Assembly (NCBI GenBank): GCA_018401465.1
Contig: JAGYKE010000005.1
Location: forward strand, 1,054,001-1,118,000
Length of the DNA stretch: 64,000 bases
Origin: Aestuariivita sp.
GTDB lineage: Bacteria; Pseudomonadota; Alphaproteobacteria; Rhodobacterales; Rhodobacteraceae
Direction: 5' to 3'
A program made the position numbers and the translations under genes. The notes below the pieces were generated by a model. It had not been told where the DNA came from. It did no database searches and saw only the letters and a program-made list of their open reading frames with translations. Within the stretch, counting starts at the first letter, position 1. Every line of letters starts with the position of its first letter. Positions 35,958-44,516 of this stretch are shown piece after piece.

Positions 35958-36665
35958 TCAGATGTAGGATTGCGGATTGCTCCGCGCCTCGCCCAGCCCC
36001 GCCCCGCCTTGCGTGTTTTGAAAGACGATCTTGGCACGCATGTCGCGGGCGAAGGCGGCTTCGAGAACCGACATCACCGCCGGAGTTGTCTCGCGCAGAC
36101 GCTCGATCTTGGGCCGCTCGATCCGCCAGACGCGGCCTTCCGCCTGCATCCGGGTCGTCGCCGTCGCCTTGTCGTCGCCGATAAGCGACATCTCTCCGAT
36201 GAAATGGCCGCCTTCGACAAGCCGGACAAGACGGTCCCGCGTTTCGACGCGCACTTCGCCCGAGGCGATATAGGTCAGGTATTCGGGCGTCTCACCCTCG
36301 CGGGTGAGGACGGCGCCGGGGGCCAGCGTTTCCCACCGGCCTCGGTCGAGGAAGCTGCGCGCCTGCCCGGGCGTGAGACCGGCGAGAAGCGCGGTGCGGA
36401 AGGTCTGTTCCTCGGGGCTGAAGGTGGCGCGGCGGTCGTTGCGCCACAGGATGAACATCTCGGCCAGGTTCACGACGACCAGAAGCGCCTGCCAGAAGAC
36501 GCCCACCCAGTTCTGCAGCCAGAGCCCGTCGAACAGCACCCCCGCCAAAGCAGATGCGGTGACGAACAACCGCAGCCACAACATCCGCCGCATCAGCATC
36601 GAGAACACGAGCAGCAGGTAGGACAGATGCCCCATCCAGCCCTCGGTAATGAAACTCAAGTCCAC
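35958..36665 (-). CDS. Membrane protein with cyclic-nucleotide-binding-type domain
   Basis: About 235 residues. N-terminal half has three short membrane segments (GHLSYLLLVFSMLMRRMLWL; LFVTASALAGVLFDGLWL; WQALLVVVNLAEMFILW), followed by a cNMP-binding-type beta barrel (LAPGAVLTREGETPEYLTYI, ASGEVRVE, GHFIGEMSLIGDDKATAT). The layout recalls Popeye-domain proteins. The phosphate-binding cassette GEMSLIGDDKATAT keeps the Gly-Glu but the Arg is replaced, so nucleotide binding is uncertain. Start unclear: GTG at 36665 chosen; GTG at 36689 or ATG at 36635 possible. Confidence 0.75.
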   Translation of the reverse strand: MDLSFITEGWMGHLSYLLLVFSMLMRRMLWLRLFVTASALAGVLFDGLWLQNWVGVFWQALLVVVNLAEMFILWRNDRRATFSPEEQTFRTALLAGLTPGQARSFLDRGRWETLAPGAVLTREGETPEYLTYIASGEVRVETRDRLVRLVEGGHFIGEMSLIGDDKATATTRMQAEGRVWRIERPKIERLRETTPAVMSVLEAAFARDMRAKIVFQNTQGGAGLGEARSNPQSYI

Positions 36666-36740
36666 ACGCGACAACCCGGTAACAAACACTACAGGGAAAC
36701 TGTCGCATATAGTCCCGCCCGCCGGAAGGGCGCGTGGCGT

Positions 36741-37361
36741 TCAGGACCAGCTGTAGTTGAAACTGACGCTGATCCGGTCGTCTTCCGACCGGTTCAGGGG
36801 CACTTCGTGGCGGAGCCAGCTTTCCCAAAGCAGCACCTCGCCCCGCTGCGGCGCGATATAGATGAAGGGCTGCAGTTCGCGCCGCGCGCTGCGGGCGCGG
36901 GCGGGGGCGGCCATCATCATGGCGTTACGCGGGTCCTCAAGGCGGAGCGCGCCCGCCCCGTCGGGCACCGCGACATAGGTCGTGCCCGAGATCACGGAAT
37001 GCGGGTGGATATGGCCCGAATGCATGCCGCCTTCGGGCAGGATGTTGATCCAGAGGTCTTCCAGCTTCAGCTCGCGCCCGTCGAGATCGAAGTCGAGATC
37101 GCGCACGAAGGCCGCGACATGCGCGTCGAGCGCGCGGACCAGATCGGCGAAGATCGGAAAGCGCCACGGCAGATCGGAAAGCGAGGCGTAGGATGTATAG
37201 CCGGGATATCCGTTCTCTTCGGACCAGGTCTGGCCGGCCTCGTCATCCTCGGCGATGGAATAGCACGACGCCTCGAGTTCGTCCGCGTCGATAGCGGGGC
37301 CGTGTTCCGACAGCGCGGCGCGGTAGAGACGGGTGACGAAAAGGGATTCGATCTGGGCCAT
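36741..37361 (-). CDS. Putative 2-oxoglutarate/Fe(II) oxygenase
   Basis: 206 residues, close to the family of small putative 2OG-Fe(II) oxygenases (TIGR02466 type). Candidate iron ligands are H117/H119/H121 in HSGHIHPHS and H185 in WLRHEV; R196 in DDRISVSFNY would bind 2-oxoglutarate. Substrate unknown. Read leftward between the APH-like kinase gene and the cNMP-binding protein gene, with short gaps, so possibly one transcript. Confidence 0.8.
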   Translation of the reverse strand: MAQIESLFVTRLYRAALSEHGPAIDADELEASCYSIAEDDEAGQTWSEENGYPGYTSYASLSDLPWRFPIFADLVRALDAHVAAFVRDLDFDLDGRELKLEDLWINILPEGGMHSGHIHPHSVISGTTYVAVPDGAGALRLEDPRNAMMMAAPARARSARRELQPFIYIAPQRGEVLLWESWLRHEVPLNRSEDDRISVSFNYSWS

Positions 37362-37406
37362 GGGGATGCTCTAATCCCATGGCCCCGGTTTGGCGAGAGG
37401 GTCGGT

Positions 37407-38429
37407 TCAGGCGAGCTGCTTCTTTTCCAGCAGGCGCAGGAACCGGGACTGCGCGGCCTCGAACGCGGGGACCAGCCCGGCGGTGCGACGGTCGCGGTCG
37501 GCGAAAAAGGCGCCCGTCGCGCAGAGGGCGGCGGCGAATTCGGGGTGAATGCCCACGTCGTCGCGGTCGCGGATGCGCGCCTTCGATTTCCAGCCGCGCG
37601 CCTTCACCTCGTCCACGATCAGGCGCAGGCGCTGCAGCGCATGGAAGACGGTGTAGAAAGACAGGTAAGACAGCCAGTCGTCGAAACCTTCGTCGAAATG
37701 GTCGCGGTAATTGTCGCGCAGCACCTCGATCATGGTGGCGGGGGGCACGGGCCAGACCTCGTCCGCGATGAGCCAGGCGAAATCCTCGGACCCGTGACGC
37801 AGGCCGCAATACTCAAAATCGAACCAGCGCAGCGTCCCCGCATCGTCAAGCGCGGCATTGCCTGACCGGCAATCCCATTTCACGAACCGGCGGGGTTTCG
37901 TCATAAGGATTTCGGCCAGGATATTGCGATCGAAGGACCGCGGCAGGCCCGGCCCCATCGGGCGCAGGACGTCGACCGCGCTCACCAGCCCGTCGACCCA
38001 GGTCTCGGAGGCGCCCAGCGGCGGCAGGGGCATCCGGTCGGGCAGGTCCTGCGCGGCAATCTGATAGGCAAAGATCGCACCCACCGCCTGATCGGCAAGG
38101 TCTGCGGCCGCGATCGGATCGGCGTTGCCGGCCACCATGTTCAGCCGGTGCCGCCCCACATCGCCCTGAAACAGCGTGTCGTCACGCAGGCCCAGGAATT
38201 TCGGCACGGCGTCGCAGCGATCGGACAGGTCCTTCAGGACCATCGCCTCGAGATGGGTGCGGCGGAAATTGACGCGGTGGGTGGCGATGACCGTGCGGTC
38301 CTCGAACACCACGCGGCACGACGCACGCGCCGATCCGCCCGGCGTTTCGATGCGCAGGACGGGGGCACCGAAATGCGCTTCGGCGGCCGACCGGATGTGG
38401 CTGAGGGGATCGGGTGTCGTGTCGGTCAT
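37407..38429 (-). CDS. APH/choline kinase-like phosphotransferase
   Basis: 340 residues of the aminoglycoside phosphotransferase fold. The catalytic loop reads VKWDCRSGNAAL (usual HxDxxxxN, with Lys-Trp before the Asp), followed by the metal-binding WFDFEYCGLRHGSEDFAW. The N-lobe has GGSARASCRVVFED. Small-molecule kinase of unknown substrate; resembles proteins near tRNA-modification or cell-wall recycling genes but I cannot assign it. Preceded by a 336-bp spacer. Confidence 0.78.
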   Translation of the reverse strand: MTDTTPDPLSHIRSAAEAHFGAPVLRIETPGGSARASCRVVFEDRTVIATHRVNFRRTHLEAMVLKDLSDRCDAVPKFLGLRDDTLFQGDVGRHRLNMVAGNADPIAAADLADQAVGAIFAYQIAAQDLPDRMPLPPLGASETWVDGLVSAVDVLRPMGPGLPRSFDRNILAEILMTKPRRFVKWDCRSGNAALDDAGTLRWFDFEYCGLRHGSEDFAWLIADEVWPVPPATMIEVLRDNYRDHFDEGFDDWLSYLSFYTVFHALQRLRLIVDEVKARGWKSKARIRDRDDVGIHPEFAAALCATGAFFADRDRRTAGLVPAFEAAQSRFLRLLEKKQLA

Positions 38430-38765
38430 GGCCTTTCCGCTGGCATGGGATGGTCGGGACGAACCCGCAGCCTGCCCGGAACCTGGGGCGGCATGAGGGC
38501 CGAATCATGGCCATGCCGGGGCAAGGGGGCGATTCGTGGGCTTCGCGTTCGCGCAGAAGAGACCCGTTTCCGCTTGCGCGACAGTGCCCTGACGGCGCCA
38601 CGGACTGTCGCCGCGATCATGGCTGAAATCAGGTAAAACCGTGACCTGTCAGCGAAAAAACTTGGTGAAATCAGGGCGCTGACAAAGGCTGTCAGCTTGA
38701 TCCCCGGCCCTGCGGGTTTTGCGGAGCGCCCGGGAAACCGGTTTTTGTGTGAAGCGAGGTTTGGA
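38430..38765. other. 336-bp divergent spacer without a gene
   Basis: No convincing open frame with a start. It must hold divergent promoters for the APH-like gene and the glycine-rich gene. Visible structure: a dyad GCTGAC-N7-GTCAGC at 38678-38696 with an extra GTCAGC half-site at 38648-38653, and AAACCGGTTT at 38735-38744, about 20 bases before the glycine-rich gene. These could be operator sites. Confidence 0.5.
38678..38696. promoter_or_regulatory. Candidate operator dyad upstream of the glycine-rich gene
   Basis: GCTGAC-AAAGGCT-GTCAGC, perfect 6-bp arms with a 7-base spacer, 70 bases before the ATG at 38766, and a third GTCAGC copy 25 bases upstream. Spacing suits a dimeric regulator, but a hairpin is also possible. 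Confidence 0.3.
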
Positions 38766-39929
38766 ATGGCGCGTTTCGGTTTCGGCAAGTCGGCCACCTA
38801 TCACAACGGCGGCGTCGAAGGTGATGATTTCAGTAACTGGTATTCGGGCAAGTTCGCCAAGCATGTCGACGGTAACGGCGGCGGCAAGGGCGCGGGCGGC
38901 AAGGGCCAGCCCCAGGCCCATGACGACGACGCCGACGGCAGCGGTGGCACCCGCGGCTCAGGCGGTACGCGCGGTTCGGGCAGCACGCGCGGCGGGCGGG
39001 GCAAAGGATCGGGCGGCACGCGTGGCGGCTCCAAGGGCAGCGGCGGAACCCGGAGTTCCGGCGGCACGCGCGGCGGCTCCAAGGGCAGCGGCGGAACCCG
39101 GGGTTCGGGCGGCACGCGCGGTGGCTCCAAGGGCAGCGGTGGCACCCGGGGTTCGGGCGGCACGCGCGGTGGCTCCAAGGGCAGCGGCGGCACCCGGGGT
39201 TCGGGTGGCACGCGCGGTGGCTCCAAGGGCAGCGGTGGCACCCGGGGTTCGGGCGGCACCAACGGCTCTGGTGGCACCAAAGGCTCCGGTGGCGGGTCGG
39301 GCGGTGGCGGCGTCGACGACCTGCCGCCCTACACGCCCTTCCCCGAGGACGAGGATGAAGCTGGCGACAAGACTGACGGCTCGGCGCCCTTCAGCTTCAC
39401 GCTGGACGGTGAGGTTCCGATCGACGTGACCGTCTCTCCGTGGGAGAACGGCGCGCTCAAGGTCGATCTCTCGGTGTCGCAGGACAGCCAGCTGGTGGGC
39501 GACATCGACCGTGTCGAATTCTCGCTCGCCGACGAAGACACGACGGGCGGCAACTGGCTCTTCAGCCCCGATGCCGCCGAGACCGAGAAGAACCCGACCG
39601 ACGGCCAGCCCTGGGATGGCGCGATCGCCTTCCGCGATGCCAGCGGGCCGGAATCGCCCTTCGAGGAGACCTACTTCCTGGTCGGTCACAACCTGAGCGA
39701 CCTGACGCCCGAGGACTTCGTGGGTCAGAACATCTCGGTCTTCCTCGACAATGTCGGCGAATTCGGCGGCCTCCGCGACGGAACCTCGGTGACGTCGGGC
39801 GAGGTGCCCGCACCGGGTGCGGCGGCCGAGATGCAGATGGCCGGTCTGCCCATGCTGGGCGAGGACGCTGCCTGGGGCGGCGACCCCGACGACGGGGATG
39901 CGATGGAGGATGACGACCTCCTCGTCTGA
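38766..39929 (+). CDS. Glycine-rich tandem-repeat protein
   Basis: 387 residues in three parts. 1-55: polar start (MARFGFGKSATYHNGG...) with no signal peptide. About 56-183: low complexity Gly/Ser/Thr/Arg/Lys, built on a 16-residue unit GSGGTRGSGGTRGGSK repeated four times in full (residues 91-154) plus partial units at each side; the arms are strongly positive. About 184-387: an acidic, non-repetitive domain (PFSFTLDGEVPIDVTVSP, DRVEFSLADED, FVGQNISVFLDNVGEF) ending in MEDDDLLV. Not a family I can name. Secretion by a type I system is conceivable (acidic, Gly-rich, no N-terminal signal) but no transporter is nearby. Confidence 0.8.
   Translation: MARFGFGKSATYHNGGVEGDDFSNWYSGKFAKHVDGNGGGKGAGGKGQPQAHDDDADGSGGTRGSGGTRGSGSTRGGRGKGSGGTRGGSKGSGGTRSSGGTRGGSKGSGGTRGSGGTRGGSKGSGGTRGSGGTRGGSKGSGGTRGSGGTRGGSKGSGGTRGSGGTNGSGGTKGSGGGSGGGGVDDLPPYTPFPEDEDEAGDKTDGSAPFSFTLDGEVPIDVTVSPWENGALKVDLSVSQDSQLVGDIDRVEFSLADEDTTGGNWLFSPDAAETEKNPTDGQPWDGAIAFRDASGPESPFEETYFLVGHNLSDLTPEDFVGQNISVFLDNVGEFGGLRDGTSVTSGEVPAPGAAAEMQMAGLPMLGEDAAWGGDPDDGDAMEDDDLLV
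39006..39260 (+). repeat. 48-bp tandem repeat array inside the glycine-rich gene
   Basis: Four full 48-bp units at 39036-39083, 39084-39131, 39132-39179 and 39180-39227, then a partial unit from 39228 to about 39260; a 30-bp partial unit precedes at 39006-39035. Units differ at only a few third positions, so the array is recent or kept uniform and its length likely varies between strains. Confidence 0.95.
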
Positions 39930-39950
39930 TCCGGTCAGTGATACGACATG

Positions 39951-39980
39951 CCGCCGCCCCGGCCCCCGGGGCGGCGGTTT
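39951..39980 (+). terminator. Terminator after the glycine-rich gene
   Basis: CCGCCGCCCCGG, loop CCC, CCGGGGCGGCGG, then TTT: a very stable 12-bp stem 22 bases past the stop at 39929. Confidence 0.8.
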
Positions 39981-40058
39981 CGCGTCGGGCGGTTGACCTT
40001 GGCGCGGGCAGGCGCAAGTCTGCGCGCGATCTTCGCCCCAAAGCCAAAAGGTTGCGCC

Positions 40059-40889
40059 ATGTCCGACCCCTGCATCATCTGCGTCGCGATCACCGGATCG
40101 GTCCCCCGGAAGGAAGACAATCCGGCCGTTCCGATTTCCATCGCCGAACAGGTGGAAAGCACGCAGGAGGCGTTCGAGGCGGGTGCCTCGATCGTCCACG
40201 CCCATGTGCGGATGGAGGACCAGACCCCCACATCCGACCCCGAACGCTTTGCCCGGCTGAAGGAGGGGCTGGAAAAGCACTGCCCCGGCATGATCATCCA
40301 GTTCTCGACCGGCGGGCGGTCGGGTGCGGGGACGGCGCGGGGGGGCATGCTGCCGCTTCGCCCCGACATGGCCTCGCTCACCGTGGGGTCGAACAACTTT
40401 CCCAGCCGCGTCTACGAGAACCCGCCCGATCTGGTGGATTGGCTTGCGGCGGAAATGCTGGCCCATGACATCAAGCCCGAGATCGAGGCCTTCGATCTGT
40501 CGCACATCTTCCAGGCCGCGAAGATGGCAGCCGACGGGCGGCTGAAGGGGCCGCTTTACGTGCAGTTCGTGATGGGCGTGAAGAACGCCATGCCCGCCGA
40601 CCGCCCCGCCTTCGACTTCATGCGCGAGACGCTCAAGCGGCTGGCGCCGGACGCGCATTGGTGCGCGGCGGGCATCGGACGCCACCAGATCGAGATCAAC
40701 GAATGGTGCATCGCGGCGGGCGGACATTGCCGCACGGGCCTCGAGGACAACATCCGCATTGACCGCGACCACCTTGCCCCGTCGAACGCGGCGCTGGTAC
40801 GGCGCACGGTGGAGCTCTGCGAACGATACGGCCGCCCCGTCGCAACCGCCGGGCAGGCCCGCGCAATTCTGGGCCTGCGTGCCGCCTGA
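40059..40889 (+). CDS. Beta-keto acid cleavage enzyme (BKACE, DUF849)
   Basis: 276 residues of the BKACE family of zinc TIM-barrel enzymes that split a beta-keto acid with acetyl-CoA into acetoacetate and a new CoA ester. Zinc-binding H47 and H49 are in VHAHVR; ITGSVPRK at the start, IQFSTGGRSG and GHCRTGLEDNI near the end are typical. Specificity (beta-ketoadipate, dehydrocarnitine, beta-keto amino acids and so on) cannot be read by eye. Start at the ATG at 40059 after AAAAGG. No carnitine or aromatic pathway gene is adjacent. Confidence 0.92.
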   Translation: MSDPCIICVAITGSVPRKEDNPAVPISIAEQVESTQEAFEAGASIVHAHVRMEDQTPTSDPERFARLKEGLEKHCPGMIIQFSTGGRSGAGTARGGMLPLRPDMASLTVGSNNFPSRVYENPPDLVDWLAAEMLAHDIKPEIEAFDLSHIFQAAKMAADGRLKGPLYVQFVMGVKNAMPADRPAFDFMRETLKRLAPDAHWCAAGIGRHQIEINEWCIAAGGHCRTGLEDNIRIDRDHLAPSNAALVRRTVELCERYGRPVATAGQARAILGLRAA

Positions 40890-41023
40890 ACGGGCAGGGG
40901 CAGGCGAAAGAACGCGGGAACAGGCCCGTCAAAGCTGAATCGGCGCAATGCAGGGTTGGCGCGCTGCGCGTTACGACTTAAATCACTGCTACAACAAGAA
41001 TGTGATCAGGGAGGAAAATGATC

Positions 41024-41986
41024 ATGAAATTCGTCCGGGCCCTTGCAGCCAGCACCCTTCTCGTTCTCGCAGCCCCCGTGGTGGCGCAGGAACAATTGTC
41101 GATCGCCACCGGCGGCACCGGCGGCGTCTATTACCCGATGGGCGGCGGCCTTGCCGAGATCATCAACGGAAAGGTCGAAGGCTATTCGGCGACCGCCGAA
41201 GTCACCGGCGCCTCGGTCGAGAACATGGGCCTGATCGCCACCGGCGACGCCGATCTGGGCATCGCGCTGGCTGACACCGTCGCGCAGGCCTATAGCGGCA
41301 CCGGCCGCTTCGAAGGCCAGCAGCTGCCGATGATCCGGGGTCTTGCCTCGCTCTATGCGAACATGATCCACATCGTGGCGTTGGAAGGCAGCGGCATCAC
41401 CTCGCTGCAGGACCTGCGCGGCAAGCGCGTGTCGATCGGCGCGCCCGGTTCGGGCACCGAAGTTAACGCAGCCGCGATCCTGAACGCCAACGGCATCACC
41501 TATGACGACATCGAGGAACAGCGCCTGAACTTCAACGAGACCGCCGATGCGCTGTCCAACGGCGATATCGACGCGGGCTTCTGGAGCGTGGGCGCGCCCA
41601 CGTCCTCGATCCTGAACCTGGCGACCACCAAGGGAATCGTGATCCTGCAGCTCAGCGCCGAGGAACTGGCCGCGTCGCAGGCCGCAGACGCAACCTTCGC
41701 CGTGACCACGCTACCGGGCGGCACCTATACCGGCGTTGACGCAGACATCTCGGTGTTGGGCATCCCCAACGTGCTGGCCGCGTCGTCGGAGATGCCCGAT
41801 GACCTCGCCTATGCGATCACCAAGGCGATGTTCGAGAACATCGCCGACCTGCGCGCCGTGCACCCGGCGGCGAACGAGACGTCGGTCGAGTTCACCATGT
41901 CGGCCACCCCGATCCCGCTGCATCCCGGCGCGCTGCGCTACTACGAAGAGATCGGCGCAACCATCCCGGACCGCCTGCGTCCGTGA
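41024..41986 (+). CDS. TAXI-type TRAP transporter solute-binding protein
   Basis: 320 residues with signal peptide 1-22 (MKFVRALAASTLLVLAAPVVAQ) and the TAXI family start LSIATGGTGGVYYPMGGGLA, then the conserved GDADLGIALADTV and GSGTEVNA. TAXI proteins feed TRAP permeases, often for glutamate or other dicarboxylates, but ligand is unknown here. I prefer the ATG at 41024, nine bases after AGGGAGG, to the ATG at 41018, which is too close to it. GTGA overlap with the next gene. Confidence 0.93.
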   Translation: MKFVRALAASTLLVLAAPVVAQEQLSIATGGTGGVYYPMGGGLAEIINGKVEGYSATAEVTGASVENMGLIATGDADLGIALADTVAQAYSGTGRFEGQQLPMIRGLASLYANMIHIVALEGSGITSLQDLRGKRVSIGAPGSGTEVNAAAILNANGITYDDIEEQRLNFNETADALSNGDIDAGFWSVGAPTSSILNLATTKGIVILQLSAEELAASQAADATFAVTTLPGGTYTGVDADISVLGIPNVLAASSEMPDDLAYAITKAMFENIADLRAVHPAANETSVEFTMSATPIPLHPGALRYYEEIGATIPDRLRP

Positions 41987-42450
41987 CGGCACGGACCGGA
42001 GGAGGGCTTGCCGCCCTCCTCCTTCTTCTGACCTGCCACGCCGCAGGCGCGGGTGAGCTGATAGCCACGCGCGAGGACGGCACCGAGATCGCCCGCCTGC
42101 CCGTTCCAGAACGGGCAGGCTGGTGCGTTCTGTGGCATCATTCGGTCAAGGGTTTCGAAGTCGCCGACTGCTACGAGAACCGGGGCGGAACCATGGTGCT
42201 GGTCAGCGCGCACCTGCCCGATTTCGCCGCCGGGCTTGACCATATCCCGGGCCGGGGGCGTCAGGTTTCGGACGGACAAGGCGGTTATTTCATTCTTGAT
42301 ATCGACGAACCCGTACCCGGCAACGCCTATGTGCTACGCCCCGGGGCCGGGTCCGTCGATCACCGGCTGCAGGTGGGCGACCGCGTCGTGTCGCTGTCCG
42401 CAGTCGCCGCGCGCGAACGGGTGCGGATCGAACTGACAGGGGACGAGTAG
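41983..42450 (+). CDS. DUF1850 protein of the TAXI-TRAP operon
   Basis: 155 residues starting at the GTG in the GTGA overlap. N-terminal hydrophobic segment (LAALLLLLTCHAAGAG) suggests export; a Cys at 18 could be a lipobox variant but the motif is weak. The core WCVLWHHSVKGFEVADCYEN matches the DUF1850 family, which is nearly always found between TAXI binding protein and TRAP permease genes, so I infer an accessory part of that transporter. Confidence 0.85.
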   Translation: MTARTGGGLAALLLLLTCHAAGAGELIATREDGTEIARLPVPERAGWCVLWHHSVKGFEVADCYENRGGTMVLVSAHLPDFAAGLDHIPGRGRQVSDGQGGYFILDIDEPVPGNAYVLRPGAGSVDHRLQVGDRVVSLSAVAARERVRIELTGDE

Positions 42451-42452
42451 AG

Positions 42453-44444
42453 ATGGTCACCGACACCCACCTTCCGCAGGAGCCTGTGCAGCCCCGTTTC
42501 GTGCTGCGCGCCATCGCCGTGATCGGCATCCTGCTGTCGCTCTTCCAGCTTTATGCGGCGGGGGTGCAGCCGCTGGGCCTGTTCTACCAGCGGCCGATCC
42601 ACCTGGGGTTCATCCTTGTCCTGTGCTTCCTGATCTACCCTGTCTGGGGCCCGGCGCGGGCGCGCGGGGCGCTCGGCTGGGCGATCGACGGCACGCTGAT
42701 CGCCTGTGCCGTGTTGGTGGGCGCCTATGTGCCGGTCAACATCGACATCATCGCCAATCAGGTCTTCCCGCGCCAGATCGACGTGGTCGTGGGGGTGCTC
42801 ACGATCTTCGTCGTGCTCGAGGCCGCGCGCCGCGCGGTCGGGCTGGGCATGACGATCATCGGGGCGGTCTTCCTGCTTTACGCCTTCGCCGGGTCACGGG
42901 GGGAACTGCCGTTCCTTGCGGACTGGATGCCCGGCATCCTGAACCACCGGGGGTATTCGCTGGAACGGCTGGCAAGCCAGATGACGCTGGGGGCCGAGGG
43001 CATCTTCGGCCTGCCGCTGGGCGTCGCCGCGACCTTCATCTTCGTCTTCGTGCTGTTCGGTGCCTTCCTCGAGGTGACGGGCGCGGGCAAGTTCTTCATC
43101 GACCTTGCCTATGCCGCAACGGGGCGGCAGCGCGGCGGCCCGGCCAAGGCGGCCGTCATCGCCAGCGCGGGCATGGGGTCGATCAGCGGCAGCGCCATCG
43201 CCAACGTGGTGACGACCGGTGCCTTCACCATCCCGCTGATGAAGAAGCTCGGCTACCGCCCCGCGCAGGCCGGCGGGATCGAGGCCGCGGCCTCGACCGG
43301 CGGGCAGATCATGCCGCCGCTCATGGGTGCGGGTGCCTTCTTGATGAGCGAATTCACCCGCGTGCCCTATTCCGAGATCGTGCTCGTCTCGATCTTCCCG
43401 GCGATCCTCTACTTCGGGGCGGTCTACCTTCTGGTCCACATCGCCGCCGTCAAGCAGGGCATGCAGGGCATGAGCGCCGAAGAGCTGCCCCGCGTGCGCG
43501 AGGTGCTGGCGGGGGGCTGGCATTTCCTGCTGCCGCTGGTGGCACTGACCTGGCTTCTGGTCGCGGGCTATTCGCCGATGCGGGTGGGGTTCTATGCCAT
43601 CGTGTCGGTCGTCGCGGCGGCGGCGGCCAAGGCGCTTTGGGTCTTTCTGTCGGACAAGCCGACGGTCGCGGGCTTCATCGCCTTGTGTGGTCGGGGCCTT
43701 GCCCTGACGTTGCAGGCGCTCGAGCTGGGCGCGCGCAACGCGGTCGCGGTATCGATGGCTTGCGCGGTGGCGGGCATCATTGTGGGCGTCGTGGGGCTGA
43801 CGGGTCTGGGGCTCAAGTTCTCGGCCATGATGATCGCGTTCTCGGGCGGGAACCTGCTGCTGGCGCTGATCCTTGTGCTGATCGCCTCGCTCATCCTTGG
43901 CATGGGCCTGCCGGTGACGGCGGCCTATATCGTGCTGATCATCCTTGTCGGCCCGGCGCTGACCGAGGAATTCGGCGTGCCGCTGCTGATCGCGCATCTG
44001 GTGGTGTTCTGGTATTCGCAGGACAGCAACGTGACGCCGCCCGTGGCGCTTGCGGGGTTCGCAGGGGCGGCGATCGCCGGGTCGAAACCGATGGAGACAA
44101 GCCTTCAGGCGTGGAAATTCGCCAAGGGCCTCTATCTGATCCCGCTTTTCATGGTCTACAACGACACCATCATCTATGGTGGTCCGCTGCCCTTGGTGCT
44201 GTGGAACGGGTTCATCGCCATCGTGGCGCTGGTGGCCTTCGCCGCGGCGCTGGAAGGGTTCCTGTGGCGCGCCATGCCGCTTTGGCAGCGTGCGGCACTG
44301 GTGCCGGGGGTGATTGCCGTCTTCTGGCCCGACATCATGGTCGAAGCCGCGGGCACCGCGTTGATCATCGCGATACTGGGGCTGAACTGGTGGGGCAGTC
44401 GCGGCGAAGGAGGGCAACCGCAGGCGACGCGCGAGGCGCCCTGA
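42453..44444 (+). CDS. TRAP transporter fused permease (4TM + 12TM)
   Basis: 663 residues with many membrane segments: an N-terminal small-subunit-like part (about 20-150) fused to a large DctM-like part (about 150-640). Family motifs include GSISGSAIANVVTTG and EAAASTGGQIMPPLMGAGAF, and IASLILGMGLPVTAAYIVL near residue 480. Fused permeases are the partners of TAXI binding proteins. Driven by a sodium gradient in known cases. Two bases after the DUF1850 gene. Confidence 0.94.
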   Translation: MVTDTHLPQEPVQPRFVLRAIAVIGILLSLFQLYAAGVQPLGLFYQRPIHLGFILVLCFLIYPVWGPARARGALGWAIDGTLIACAVLVGAYVPVNIDIIANQVFPRQIDVVVGVLTIFVVLEAARRAVGLGMTIIGAVFLLYAFAGSRGELPFLADWMPGILNHRGYSLERLASQMTLGAEGIFGLPLGVAATFIFVFVLFGAFLEVTGAGKFFIDLAYAATGRQRGGPAKAAVIASAGMGSISGSAIANVVTTGAFTIPLMKKLGYRPAQAGGIEAAASTGGQIMPPLMGAGAFLMSEFTRVPYSEIVLVSIFPAILYFGAVYLLVHIAAVKQGMQGMSAEELPRVREVLAGGWHFLLPLVALTWLLVAGYSPMRVGFYAIVSVVAAAAAKALWVFLSDKPTVAGFIALCGRGLALTLQALELGARNAVAVSMACAVAGIIVGVVGLTGLGLKFSAMMIAFSGGNLLLALILVLIASLILGMGLPVTAAYIVLIILVGPALTEEFGVPLLIAHLVVFWYSQDSNVTPPVALAGFAGAAIAGSKPMETSLQAWKFAKGLYLIPLFMVYNDTIIYGGPLPLVLWNGFIAIVALVAFAAALEGFLWRAMPLWQRAALVPGVIAVFWPDIMVEAAGTALIIAILGLNWWGSRGEGGQPQATREAP

Positions 44445-44464
44445 CCGGCATGTGCAGAAAGCGA

Positions 44465-44487
44465 ACGGGCGGCCAAAGGCCGCCCGT
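44465..44487. terminator. Two-way terminator between TRAP permease and cold shock gene
   Basis: ACGGGCGGCC, loop AAA, GGCCGCCCGT; perfect 10-bp stem between convergent stops at 44444 and 44517. Confidence 0.75.
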
Positions 44488-44516
44488 CTGATCCGGAATG
44501 GTCCGGTAAGGGTAGG

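Noticed and set aside
37140-37185. Short direct repeat AGATCGGAAAGCG, twice 21 bases apart.
   Set aside because: Lies inside the coding sequence of the 2OG oxygenase-like gene (encoding FRFPIF/SDLPWRF-type residues) and is explained by local codon similarity.
38801-39280. A leftward Pro/Val-rich repeat frame opposite the glycine-rich gene.
   Set aside because: The + frame has a start, ribosome-accessible context, a terminator and a non-repetitive domain beyond the repeats; the antisense has none of these.
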